Origin: Candidatus Bathyarchaeia archaeon
GTDB lineage: Archaea > Thermoproteota > Bathyarchaeia > Bathyarchaeales > DTEX01
Direction of reading: 5' to 3'
NCBI GenBank assembly: GCA_038868075.1
Contig: JAWBXB010000008.1
Coordinates: forward strand, 21,573 to 85,572
Length of the DNA stretch: 64,000 nucleotides
The notes beneath the pieces were generated by a model that was not told the DNA's origin, did not search any database, and saw only the letters and a program-made list of their open reading frames with translations. Positions within the stretch are counted from its first letter, which is position 1; every line of letters begins with the position of its first letter. Shown piece by piece: positions 1 through 8,391 of the stretch. The translations under genes and the position numbers were made by a program.

Positions 1-894
1 ATGGAGTAATATAACTTCCTCATAACCGTTCTTTACTAGATACCGATAAGTCTCGGCAGCTCGCTCAACTGTATTAAAAATAAATAGCATAGGTTTTTCA
101 TAATTTTTAGCAATCTCAAGAACATTATTTAAGAGCTGGCCATCCTTAATGGACACATTTAATTTACCCCTTGTTATTGCATCTCTTTTTGGATCCACCC
201 TAATATAGACATTCGAACATTTTACATTTTGTCGCAAGATAAAGGGTCTAAGTGCCTCCTCGATTTCCTTAACAAGTATTTTAGGCAGGGTCGCAGTCAT
301 AATAATAACTGTTGCCCCGAAAGCTATCAAGTTTGCTACATGATGTGGAAGCAACGTTAGTGAGTACCATTGTGAATCCTGTAAGAGCTGCGACTCATCA
401 AACACTACAAGAGAGCCAGCAATTTTACCCGTAGAGATGAGAAGGTGATATCCATAAGACCTGAATCCGTAAAAAGTGTAAAATAAAGTATCATAAGTTG
501 TGACAGTGATATCTCCCTCTAAAAAGGCTTTAAATGGTGTAAATCCCCCATGATCATAATCTATGACTATTCTCGGTATTTTAAATGATTGCCTGCACGC
601 GTTTAATGTTTTACAGATGCGATAGAATATATTAAATACGAGACTCCTCGTCGGGAGAACATAGAGAACCGAATGCCACCTTCTCTCATTATCAATTAGA
701 TTCTGAATAAAAGGTGTAAGAACAGCCTCGGTTTTTCCAGCTCCGGTAGGAGCTTGTAAAAAAATTAATCGATTATTTTGAAGAGAATTCCAAACTTCCT
801 CAAAGTAATGATATTTCTGAAGAATTCTCCCTCTACTTTTAACAATAGTTTCAACAATATCCCAACAGCGCGTTAAGTTAATTGGGTTAAGCAT
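1..894 (-). CDS. cas3: CRISPR-associated helicase Cas3' (type I-A), 3' end cut off by the window
   Basis: Superfamily 2 helicase that unwinds target DNA after recruitment by the type I-A Cascade complex. I translated it from the ATG at 894-892; 298 codons are open to the window edge. Visible motifs are Walker A APTGAGKT at residues 48-55, a DESQ motif II near 166-169 (many Cas3 proteins have DEVH or DEAH) and motif III TATLP near 200-204. The protein begins directly with the helicase, so there is no N-terminal HD nuclease domain. As in other I-A systems, HD may be a separate gene or lie beyond the window. The start lies 22 bases inside the end of cas8a2, which indicates translational coupling as the last visible gene of the cas operon. 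The helicase family is clear; calling it Cas3' rests on the neighbours. Confidence 0.85.
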   Translation of the reverse strand, partial: MLNPINLTRCWDIVETIVKSRGRILQKYHYFEEVWNSLQNNRLIFLQAPTGAGKTEAVLTPFIQNLIDNERRWHSVLYVLPTRSLVFNIFYRICKTLNACRQSFKIPRIVIDYDHGGFTPFKAFLEGDITVTTYDTLFYTFYGFRSYGYHLLISTGKIAGSLVVFDESQLLQDSQWYSLTLLPHHVANLIAFGATVIIMTATLPKILVKEIEEALRPFILRQNVKCSNVYIRVDPKRDAITRGKLNVSIKDGQLLNNVLEIAKNYEKPMLFIFNTVERAAETYRYLVKNGYEEVILLH

Positions 895-1955
895 GCTAGT
901 TCCTCGCAAAAAATCTTACCAGGTCCTTCTCCCAAAGCCTTAATTATTTGGCGAATAGCCACATATAGGTCCATATAAGACCTAGTGTTCATAAATTTAT
1001 ATAGGGCTTCCATAGCCGCCGTTTCTTTTTTCCTTATAAGGTCTTCGGTAATTTCTCCTAGTCTCTTGAGTGGATCAATATTGTACTTCTCATCTATCCG
1101 CATTAAAAAGACTAGTGAAGAAAGATATCTGTCAATAGGGACCTCATCATAGCCACGTATCTGAACAACCTGCCCTCTTATAACGTCAAAAGTTGTTGAA
1201 AGAGCTGTCCATATAGCTTTAGATTCATAGAGATCTCTTATTAGACTACTTGTAAATCGCGTAAGAAGAACATAGGTGAGAGTGCTTACAGGGAGATTCT
1301 CTGCCACCGGACGTAACTTATTAATAAGTTCAGTAAGGGCGTTTCCTCTAATAAAAGTCGGCATTTTCGCCAACATCTCACCAGAGCTCTCTCCCTCAAA
1401 AGAAAGCAAGATAATATGTGAAGCACTTTTGGGCGGCATGTATCGGATTGGAATAGTTGCCTTATAAAAGCCGAGGGCTGCTAAGGTGACACATGTCGGG
1501 CAAATACCATAGTTCACTGGCGGATACCTATATTCTCCGGCAAAATATTTGCCTATATGTGGATAGAAAGGTAGCCATACATGCTGCCCTTTATAATATC
1601 TTCCTTCGTGTTGTGCGTGTCCAGGTAACATGTAATTTTTCTCAAAGCTCTCAACGAGCACGTCAGGATTTTTATGACTGTCTAAATAGCTTTTTAGTCT
1701 CTTTTGGGAACCTTTTTGAACAACTCTAAGATTGTTTACTAAGCACTCTATTATATCTTCCAGATGTATCCCGATATCGCCCGCAAGGAAATTAGCTACT
1801 TCCTGGAGAGCTGCCCCTTCGATTTCTATCTTAAAAAATCCAGCAGTACCAGATACATGGTATTTAACGTCTGGAGGAAAGGCTGAAACTAGACCATACA
1901 TAATTAGTGAATCCATGAAAAATCCGTGACCAGGAGTAAATATCTTCAGCTCCAC
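873..1955 (-). CDS. cas8a2: Type I-A Cascade large subunit Cas8a2 (Csa4 family)
   Basis: Predicted large subunit of the I-A effector, which recognises the PAM and recruits Cas3. It has 360 residues, close to the roughly 350-residue Csa4 family. Around residues 149-160 there is a Pro-Pro-x-Asn-Tyr-Gly-Ile-Cys-Pro-x-Cys segment typical of this family. The start is GTG (GTG GAG CTG). It lies 12 bases downstream of cas5 and overlaps the cas3 start, within a single minus-strand operon. Sequence divergence of Cas8 proteins makes the assignment depend partly on position between cas5 and cas3. Confidence 0.8.
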   Translation of the reverse strand: MELKIFTPGHGFFMDSLIMYGLVSAFPPDVKYHVSGTAGFFKIEIEGAALQEVANFLAGDIGIHLEDIIECLVNNLRVVQKGSQKRLKSYLDSHKNPDVLVESFEKNYMLPGHAQHEGRYYKGQHVWLPFYPHIGKYFAGEYRYPPVNYGICPTCVTLAALGFYKATIPIRYMPPKSASHIILLSFEGESSGEMLAKMPTFIRGNALTELINKLRPVAENLPVSTLTYVLLTRFTSSLIRDLYESKAIWTALSTTFDVIRGQVVQIRGYDEVPIDRYLSSLVFLMRIDEKYNIDPLKRLGEITEDLIRKKETAAMEALYKFMNTRSYMDLYVAIRQIIKALGEGPGKIFCEELACLTQLT

Positions 1956-1967
1956 CCAGATTAACCC

Positions 1968-2750
1968 CTAGAGAATGTAATCCTCCTCTACGGAAAACGC
2001 TTTCTGGGACTTTTTCAGCTTGACATTAACTTTCGTTGATATATACGCAAAATACTTGATGCCATCAGTTGTACTTCGTATCTCCCTTTTACATGGTATA
2101 TAAAATAGTTTAAGTTCACGTTTTTCATCGCACATTTTTAAAGTTGTATAAGCTCCTTGGATAATATCTATTATATTAGGATGTTGTAATGTAAAAGGAT
2201 AATCCGTAGATATTTCATCCATATCTAGAGTTTTACAGTTAGCGGACCAAGCTTCAGCAACGTTGACCAAAGATTCCGTATCACCGAGTCTCTGTAACAA
2301 ATATAATATTTTACTTTCAATAGGGTTTTTCAGAATCCATATACATTTTAATGTAGCCGGGGATAAATACTCTCTATAGAGGGCATCGATGAGATCCTTC
2401 TCCAATATCTTTCTGAAGGTGTCAAAATCTCCTACACGAAGGGCGCTGCAAGCTTTCTCAAAATCTTTTTCTTCAACACCCTTATCAAGCACTCTAAATC
2501 TTCTTAAGATTATTGGGCTAATAGTTGTGGTCTCACCAATTAGCTTTGCTCTGGCTGCAACAATAGTTTCTTTAATAACTTCTTGAGCCCTTAATCCTAT
2601 CCCTTGCTGCACACCGAAACAATAGGCTAACGCCCCTACAAGAGACGAGGGTTGCGGTATTGGAAGAGACGCAGCTATCTGAAATGTTTCCGGATGCTTA
2701 ATAGAAAAAATAGGGGCGTTAATTTTAGCACATATAGCTGTTAAAGCCAC
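1968..2750 (-). CDS. cas5a: Type I-A Cas5 (Cas5a) crRNA-binding subunit
   Basis: RAMP-fold protein that caps the 5' handle of crRNA in the I-A complex. It has 260 residues. The N-terminal part contains the family signature of a proline-rich turn followed by PSSLVGALAY (residues about 34-43), matching the PSTLIGAL motif of Cas5 proteins. It overlaps the end of cas7 by 10 bases and is followed after 12 bases by cas8a2, so translation is probably coupled. The family call is strong; the subtype is taken from the surrounding cas7, csa5 and csa3 genes. Confidence 0.87.
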   Translation of the reverse strand: MALTAICAKINAPIFSIKHPETFQIAASLPIPQPSSLVGALAYCFGVQQGIGLRAQEVIKETIVAARAKLIGETTTISPIILRRFRVLDKGVEEKDFEKACSALRVGDFDTFRKILEKDLIDALYREYLSPATLKCIWILKNPIESKILYLLQRLGDTESLVNVAEAWSANCKTLDMDEISTDYPFTLQHPNIIDIIQGAYTTLKMCDEKRELKLFYIPCKREIRSTTDGIKYFAYISTKVNVKLKKSQKAFSVEEDYIL

Positions 2751-3691
2751 TGATCACTTGCCTCCACTATCCTAGTTACAGCCTCCGATACAGTTTTAGC
2801 CTCATCTATTAAAATATGTTCTGCCTTGAATATACTTGCAGGTCTTCCTACAGCTACTATTTTTATCTCATCTTGCTTAACTAGACCTTGGTTCATAGCA
2901 GCCTTAACAATACTCGCGGTTTCTTCCGCATAATCCTTATAAAAGCCATGAATGGCATTTGGTATCGGCTTCTTAGAAGCCATACAAACAAGCTCAAGCG
3001 TCTTAATTATTGGCGTAGCCCTTGCCTGAGCCGCTCCGAAATGGCCTGAGAATAAATCTGCCAAGGCTACTATGGCAGCTTCTGCTCTAATTTTTCGATC
3101 ATATTGCGGTAGCTTTTTATCTGGATTTGCTAACGAAACACCAGCACAGGCTAAGTCCATAGAACATAAGAATCCATAGATACCACTAGCATGTTCACGC
3201 TTCATTAACATCATTGCTTGCTCGCCTTTAGGTATTTTTCCCTCTTTATCTATAACAACTCTATTATGGGTTATAGATGAGAATTCAGAACGCTGTTCTT
3301 CTATAGGGATCATAAAGGAGAATTTAACTATACTTTCACGCCGTATTTGTTTATCCGCGTGTAGAAATCCGTGTAAGTCTTCTATTGCGCATTCCTTCAC
3401 ATACTCGTATTCTTCATTTAAATTTAATGTGGATCTGTACATAACATGGCGTTTGCAGCTGTCACATATTGCACTATAGCCCCAGCTTTTTAGAATTTCC
3501 GTTGTTGCTACTGCGTGCCAATGCTTGATCATATTTCCAGAGATAACTGGTTCCTCAAAAACTTCATAGCCTCCATTAGATCTCCTTACAATGAACATCT
3601 TAGATAATGCCATGTAGTTACCTACAGCTCCCTCCGCATTTGCTGTATGAACGTTTATGAGACATCTCCCCGTTGCTCTCACATATACCAT
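2741..3691 (-). CDS. cas7: Type I-A Cas7 (Csa2/DevR family) backbone subunit
   Basis: RAMP-superfamily protein that polymerises along the crRNA spacer to form the Cascade backbone. It has 316 residues. The N-terminus carries the archaeal Csa2/DevR signature (VRATGRCLINVHTANAEGA, residues 4-22), followed by the VISGNMIKHWHA segment near residues 49-60. The ATG at 3691 is preceded by a GAGGTGA ribosome binding site. It lies 21 bases downstream of csa5 and overlaps cas5 by 10 bases. This is one of the most confidently identifiable genes of the operon. Confidence 0.92.
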   Translation of the reverse strand: MVYVRATGRCLINVHTANAEGAVGNYMALSKMFIVRRSNGGYEVFEEPVISGNMIKHWHAVATTEILKSWGYSAICDSCKRHVMYRSTLNLNEEYEYVKECAIEDLHGFLHADKQIRRESIVKFSFMIPIEEQRSEFSSITHNRVVIDKEGKIPKGEQAMMLMKREHASGIYGFLCSMDLACAGVSLANPDKKLPQYDRKIRAEAAIVALADLFSGHFGAAQARATPIIKTLELVCMASKKPIPNAIHGFYKDYAEETASIVKAAMNQGLVKQDEIKIVAVGRPASIFKAEHILIDEAKTVSEAVTRIVEASDQWL

Positions 3692-3712
3692 TCACATTCA
3701 CCTCTCTAACCT

Positions 3713-4105
3713 TTATTCTCTTTTCTCTTTAGATTTTATTCCCTCATAGGCTAATGCCAAAGATGCAATGATGCTTCCTATAAATCGTGGATTACTCTTA
3801 GCTATCTCTATAATTTTCGATAAGCACTCCTTACCGATCCTAAATGCCTTATTTACATCTTTAACTTCACCTATAACTTCAAGATCTCCCCTTTGAAGAC
3901 CATCCTGAAGCTTCTTTAAGACACGCTCCTGCACCCTAATACTACTATACACCGTCAATGTAAAATCTTCAATATCTCTCGGTCTTGCTAGCTTATCAAA
4001 CAGCCCATAGTCAGATTCTACAACTTTGAAAGCTCCTAGATAGCGAATATATGTATCTATGCATGGTTCTGACAAGATTATTTCCAGAAGATTTTCTCTT
4101 GACAT
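3713..4105 (-). CDS. csa5: Type I-A small subunit Csa5 (Cas11a)
   Basis: Small, mostly helical protein of 130 residues in the position expected for Csa5, the I-A small subunit that helps bind the displaced DNA strand. The middle contains a long amphipathic helix (about residues 50-75). The C-terminus contains FIGSIIASLALAYEGI, resembling the Csa5 C-terminal helix. It is the first gene of the effector operon. The ATG at 4105 has GTGATG upstream and a TATA box at 4139-4146, implying a short leader. Assignment combines position, size and weak sequence resemblance. Confidence 0.78.
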   Translation of the reverse strand: MSRENLLEIILSEPCIDTYIRYLGAFKVVESDYGLFDKLARPRDIEDFTLTVYSSIRVQERVLKKLQDGLQRGDLEVIGEVKDVNKAFRIGKECLSKIIEIAKSNPRFIGSIIASLALAYEGIKSKEKRE

Positions 4106-4138
4106 ATTTCATCACATAGATAATAATTGAATTAAGAG

Positions 4139-4146
4139 TATATAAA
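4139..4146 (-). promoter_or_regulatory. TATA box of the cas effector operon
   Basis: TTTATATA read on the minus strand, about 35 bases upstream of the csa5 start. It would give a transcript start near 4115-4118 and a leader of about 10 bases, consistent with an archaeal promoter. Confidence 0.6.
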
Positions 4147-4157
4147 TTTTAATTATA

Positions 4158-4184
4158 TGCAACACCCATGCAATTATTTTGCAA
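4158..4184. promoter_or_regulatory. Three TGCAA boxes phased at 11 bp upstream of the cas operon promoter
   Basis: TGCAA occurs at 4158-4162, 4169-4173 and 4180-4184, each separated by exactly six bases (one helical turn). The array starts about 12 bases upstream of the operon TATA box, a typical activator position, and abuts the end of csa3. The CARF-HTH protein Csa3 is the obvious candidate ligand, by inference only. Confidence 0.5.
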
Positions 4185-4192
4185 TTTTTGAG

Positions 4193-4858
4193 TCATACGA
4201 GCATAAGGCCCAAATCCGTCAGTTCATATACTTTCCCTTTCTGCCTTATGAGGCCATCTTTAAGAAGACTGGCTAAATGTCTATATATAGTGCTTCTATC
4301 TTTTTGCAGTAAAACCGCAATGTTACCAGCAGATAGTCCTCCATGTTGAAGAAGAATCCGTAAAATATCTGATTTTTCCTTAGTTATGTTAACTTTAAGT
4401 ATTTCGTTAAGTGGAGGTATAATCAAGCGCTCAGATCTGCCTTCGAGATGCACCTCAATATTAGGGCGATGCCGCCATTCTAACAGCAAATATGCAACAA
4501 AAACTGCAAAGGAGAGAGCTCTCATTCCACCAGAAAAACAAAAAGCTACCCGTTTATCTACAAATTTACTCAACAGTATTCTAATGTGTCTAATAGCCTT
4601 AACAAAATCTGTCAAATCCACTTCAATTTTCTGAAAATTTATTGAAGTGTCCTTAAGAATCATATCACAAATTTTTTTAAACTCTAAATATGCTCTTTCA
4701 GCCCTTTCATCCTTAAAACTTGGAGTGAAAATTATGATAGAGGCATCAGCTCTTAGATTATGAGATGCAACGGACCTTATCAAAGGTCCAGGCTCAAAGC
4801 CTAATGTCATTATTAGAGCGTCTAGGGGTTGAATCATACTTCCATTTTCCCTCAACAT
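4193..4858 (-). CDS. csa3: Csa3 family CARF-winged-helix transcriptional regulator
   Basis: Regulator of type I-A loci; family members bind cyclic oligoadenylate through an N-terminal CARF domain and control cas or adaptation genes. It has 221 residues. The CARF fold covers about residues 9-150 with the strand MTLGFEPGPLIRSV near the start and the conserved CFSGGMRALSFAVF segment near 107-120. A winged helix follows (SDILRILLQHGGLSAGN...RSTIYRHLASLL, about 162-205). The first ATG lacks a close ribosome binding site; the Met at residue 8 is an equally good start. It sits directly upstream of csa5, separated by the TGCAA box array. Confidence 0.88.
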   Translation of the reverse strand: MLRENGSMIQPLDALIMTLGFEPGPLIRSVASHNLRADASIIIFTPSFKDERAERAYLEFKKICDMILKDTSINFQKIEVDLTDFVKAIRHIRILLSKFVDKRVAFCFSGGMRALSFAVFVAYLLLEWRHRPNIEVHLEGRSERLIIPPLNEILKVNITKEKSDILRILLQHGGLSAGNIAVLLQKDRSTIYRHLASLLKDGLIRQKGKVYELTDLGLMLV

Positions 4859-4937
4859 TCACTATGAGATATGATTCTTTAGGTTTAATATTTAATTATG
4901 ACAAAATAAAACTATAGTAAGACTAGTGGTGAAGAAT

Positions 4938-5888
4938 ATGTCTTCTATTTCTTCTTTTATGCTTAGGTTTGTTGTTGAGGAGCCTGTTGTTTTTCAGAGT
5001 TTTTCTGGTTTTGCTGCTTGCGGCATCTTTTATAATCTTGTTAGGGGCGTTGATGAGGGTTTTGCTGAGGTGTTGCATTCTTCTGGGAGGTTGGCTCCCT
5101 GGGCTTCTTCGCCTATATTTGTTGAGTTTCCTCCGCCATCTAGGATTGTTTATCGCGTATTGCAGGCTCCGTCAATTGCTAATGTCACATTCGCTGTTAT
5201 GGATGGTAAGCTTAGCGATATCTTCAGGGAATCTATTCTTAAGCCGGACCTGCATGTAGACTTGGTTAATGTTAGAGCTAGGGTTATAGGTGTATCGGTC
5301 AACATTTATAGGTTCTCCGACCTAGTCTCTAATGCTGATCCATTGCCCATGAAGTTTGCGGTAAAGTTTCTTACGCCAACAGTTTTTAGGCGGTCTGTTT
5401 ATGATTGCTGCCTCAGCTGCCCATACTACGCTGAATATATATATGCTGCTAAGGAGGGTAGGCGTCTTGAGAAGCCATGTAGATATGCGGTTAAATGTAG
5501 GGGCATAACTATTCCTCTACCAGTACCATCATTAATATTTAAGAATCTAGCGAGATTATGGTCATCATTCTCTGGAATAAACCTGGACGTTTGGGGTGCA
5601 GCACGCTGGGCTGAGAGAGCCATAATGGTTGCGGGCTTCCCAAAGCCTGGCATAAGAACCATACGAGTATATGAGCATCCGACAACAAATAAGTGGATAG
5701 CCGGCTTCATGGGAACAGTTAGATTCGCAGTAAAGGAGGAATCGTATAAGGAGAAGTATGCTAAAATAGCAGCCGCACTGCTAAAAATGGCTGAAATAAC
5801 AAACGTAGGCGTAAGAAGAACAGCTGGACTGGGAATGATCAAATACATACCCATAAAAGAGGAGAATGAAAGAGAACAGCATCAATAA
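4938..5888 (+). CDS. cas6: CRISPR endoribonuclease Cas6
   Basis: Processes the CRISPR precursor RNA into crRNAs. The C-terminal half carries a cysteine cluster (CCLSCPYY...CRYAVKC) and the protein ends with the glycine-rich loop NVGVRRTAGLGMIKY that is the hallmark of Cas6 RAMPs. I chose ATG 4938 because GGTGA at 4928-4932 precedes it with five-base spacing; two in-frame GTG codons at 4926 and 4929 are less likely. It gives 316 residues. It is transcribed divergently from csa3. Third codon positions shift from T-rich at the 5' end to A/C-rich at the 3' end. Confidence 0.88.
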   Translation: MSSISSFMLRFVVEEPVVFQSFSGFAACGIFYNLVRGVDEGFAEVLHSSGRLAPWASSPIFVEFPPPSRIVYRVLQAPSIANVTFAVMDGKLSDIFRESILKPDLHVDLVNVRARVIGVSVNIYRFSDLVSNADPLPMKFAVKFLTPTVFRRSVYDCCLSCPYYAEYIYAAKEGRRLEKPCRYAVKCRGITIPLPVPSLIFKNLARLWSSFSGINLDVWGAARWAERAIMVAGFPKPGIRTIRVYEHPTTNKWIAGFMGTVRFAVKEESYKEKYAKIAAALLKMAEITNVGVRRTAGLGMIKYIPIKEENEREQHQ

Positions 5889-5995
5889 AATAGGAGCATA
5901 GTTGCTCAGCATCTCAGTCCTAAAGACGAAATTAAGTGATTCTCACCTCAACATTATCATAGGATATATCATATATGTTTCCCAGCGTACTGAAA

Positions 5996-7300
5996 TTAGA
6001 TTGTATTCTTAAGCCATTCTGGAAGCCTCTGCCCCCTAATTAAATCGTCAAGGCTCTCCCTATCCCTTATTAGGGCATATTTCCCATCCTTAACCAGAAC
6101 CTCAGCGCATCTAGGCCTAGAATTATATTGGGAGCTCATAGAAAACCCGTAGGCTCCAGCATTCAATATTGCTAGTAAATCACCCTCATAAACCTCCGGT
6201 AGAAGCCTATCCCTAGCCAATATATCACCGGACTCACATAATGGTCCAACAACATCATAGGTCTCCTTTAATGGATCATTAAGCCTATTCGCAACAACAA
6301 TTGGATGATAAGATCCATACATAGCTGGCCTAATAAGGGTGTTAAATCCAGCGTCAACTCCAATAAACTTCTTGAATGGAGTAACCTTAATCGTATTAAC
6401 CCTAGTTAAAAGTATGCCAGCGTCGCAGATAATGAAGCGCCCAGGCTCAATACAGAAGAAGGGCTCCCCCAAACCATACTCTCTAACCCTAGCCTTAAAC
6501 AGGCTAAGCATTTTAGCAGCGAAATCCTCAAGATTTAGGGGTTTCTCATCAGGCTTATATGGAACACCCAATCCACCGCCAAAATCAATGAAGTCAAATT
6601 CCACACCAACCCCTTCACTGATCTTATGGGCTACTTCCAGAAGCCTCTCAGCGGCTAGGATGAATGGCTCAACATTCAATATGCCTGAGCCTATATGCAT
6701 ATGTATGCCAAAGCGTTTCACACCTGAATTCCTAGCAATACTATAGGCTTCTAGGGCATCAGACTCCCAAATACCAAACTTCGAATTCCTACCAGCCGTA
6801 ATAACATGCTCATGATGCCCAGCCCCAAGCTCGGGATTAACCCTAAAAGACAATATCTCTGGAACATGAATTTTAAGGAGTCTCCTCAGCTGCGACATAG
6901 AGTCAATATTGATCATAACACCGGAGTCAACAAGAAATCTAAGCTCATCATCCCTAACACTCGTACCAGTAAATAATATCTTCTCAGGCTTAAATCCAAC
7001 CTTAAGCGCCGAATAAACCTCACCTGGACTGACAGCATCAAGATAAGCACCCTCATCCAAAAGAATCTTTAGAATCGACAGGCTGGTGTTAGCCTTAGCT
7101 GAGTAATAAACCCTAACCCTATCATAATGCCTTAGAAGAGCATCCCTAAGCCTACGAAAATTTTCGCGCACACGATTCTCGATTAAAACATAGAGTGGAG
7201 TATCAAATTTTTCAGCAAGCTCAAGCGCTGATACACCATCAATATATAGGATTCCATCTCTCTCCGACAAAAAATTATGGAATAAAAAGTTTGGGTTCAA
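5996..7300 (-). CDS. lysA: Diaminopimelate decarboxylase
   Basis: PLP enzyme making L-lysine from meso-diaminopimelate, the last step of the DAP pathway. It has 434 residues, the usual size. The PLP lysine lies in VYYSAKANTSLS (about residues 64-75), the phosphate-binding FGGGLGVPY occurs near 240, the FCIEPGRFI strand follows, and a C-terminal active-site cysteine segment GPLCESGD is present. It is the last gene of the dapA-dapB-lysC-asd-lysA operon, 29 bases downstream of asd, which argues strongly for lysine biosynthesis rather than another fold-III decarboxylase. Confidence 0.95.
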   Translation of the reverse strand: MNPNFLFHNFLSERDGILYIDGVSALELAEKFDTPLYVLIENRVRENFRRLRDALLRHYDRVRVYYSAKANTSLSILKILLDEGAYLDAVSPGEVYSALKVGFKPEKILFTGTSVRDDELRFLVDSGVMINIDSMSQLRRLLKIHVPEILSFRVNPELGAGHHEHVITAGRNSKFGIWESDALEAYSIARNSGVKRFGIHMHIGSGILNVEPFILAAERLLEVAHKISEGVGVEFDFIDFGGGLGVPYKPDEKPLNLEDFAAKMLSLFKARVREYGLGEPFFCIEPGRFIICDAGILLTRVNTIKVTPFKKFIGVDAGFNTLIRPAMYGSYHPIVVANRLNDPLKETYDVVGPLCESGDILARDRLLPEVYEGDLLAILNAGAYGFSMSSQYNSRPRCAEVLVKDGKYALIRDRESLDDLIRGQRLPEWLKNTI

Positions 7301-7329
7301 GGATGAGGACTCCCCTCAAAATTAAACCT

Positions 7330-8391
7330 TCAAATATAGCCCTTAGCAACCATGAGCTCGGCGCTTAAGATTCCAGCTCCAGCAGCACCCCTAATCGTGT
7401 TATGCCCCAAACAAAGATACTTAACAGTCATAACTGGATCACTGCGTATGCGCCCAACAACAACGCTCATTCCACGCCCAGCATCCCTATCAAGCCTAGG
7501 CTGCGGCCTATCAACCTCATCCCTAACAATTATAGGATTCTCAGGTGCGGATGGAAGTTTAAGCCTCTGCGGCTCACCACTAAAGCTCCTAAAGGCTTCC
7601 TTAATCTCATCAATAGTTGGCTTATCCTCTAGGTCAACGTAGATAACCTCCAGATGGCCATCCTTAACATTAACCCTATTACAGCTAGCACTTATAGGTA
7701 TGTCAGCCATTCTAACTTTCTCACCATCAAATGTCCCAAGAATCTTCTTTGTCTCAGTCTCCATCTTCTCCTCCTCCTTAGCAATATAGGGTATAACATT
7801 ATCAATTATGTCGAGGGATGCTACGCCTGGATAGCCAGCCCCGCTTAAAGCCTGCATAGTTGTCACAATAACCCTCCTTAAACCATACCTCATTAATGGT
7901 TTCAATGTCATAGCCATCTGTATAGTTGAGCAGTTGGGGTCTGTTGAAATAAAGCCGCTCCAACCGCGCCTACGCCTCTGTATAGGTATAAGCCCAAGTT
8001 GCTCAGGATTAACCTCCGGAATCAGGAGCGGAACATCCTCATCCATCCTATGAGCAGCAGCCTTACTTAGCACCGGAAACTCAACTGCAAAAGTCTCCTC
8101 AACCGGCCCAGCTATATCGCCCGGTAACGCTGAGAAGACAATGTCAACATCACCAGCATCCTTAACCGACTTTAAATCAGTATTCACAACCGTCATCTCA
8201 CCTATCTCTTTAGGCATATCAGTCTCCATACGCCATACACATGCATCCCTATACTTCTTGCCAGCAGAGCGCTCGGATGCAGCCAGCACAGATATATCAA
8301 ACCATGGATGATCCTCTAGGAGCTGGACAAACCTCTGCCCAACGGCGCCAGTAGCAGCCAATATCGCTACACTTCTACGCTTCAAGGGCAT
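7330..8391 (-). CDS. asd: Aspartate-semialdehyde dehydrogenase
   Basis: NADP-dependent reduction of aspartyl phosphate to aspartate semialdehyde, the branch point for lysine, threonine and homocysteine. It has 353 residues. The N-terminal Rossmann motif AILAATGAVGQRFVQLL starts at about residue 8 and the catalytic cysteine is in DPNCSTIQMA near 150-160, typical of the archaeal/fungal-type ASADH. It overlaps lysC by 17 bases, so the two steps are probably translationally coupled. The product is also the substrate of the homocysteine-forming COG1900 protein encoded at 48946-50472. Confidence 0.94.
   Translation of the reverse strand: MPLKRRSVAILAATGAVGQRFVQLLEDHPWFDISVLAASERSAGKKYRDACVWRMETDMPKEIGEMTVVNTDLKSVKDAGDVDIVFSALPGDIAGPVEETFAVEFPVLSKAAAHRMDEDVPLLIPEVNPEQLGLIPIQRRRRGWSGFISTDPNCSTIQMAMTLKPLMRYGLRRVIVTTMQALSGAGYPGVASLDIIDNVIPYIAKEEEKMETETKKILGTFDGEKVRMADIPISASCNRVNVKDGHLEVIYVDLEDKPTIDEIKEAFRSFSGEPQRLKLPSAPENPIIVRDEVDRPQPRLDRDAGRGMSVVVGRIRSDPVMTVKYLCLGHNTIRGAAGAGILSAELMVAKGYI

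Noticed and set aside
4969-5259. Hydrophobic plus-strand frame inside cas6
   Set aside because: It is the out-of-frame reading of the T-rich 5' part of cas6; Leu richness follows from composition.
1-5900. CRISPR repeat-spacer array near the cas genes
   Set aside because: No regularly spaced direct repeats of 24-37 bases are visible in or around the operon; the array must lie outside the window.
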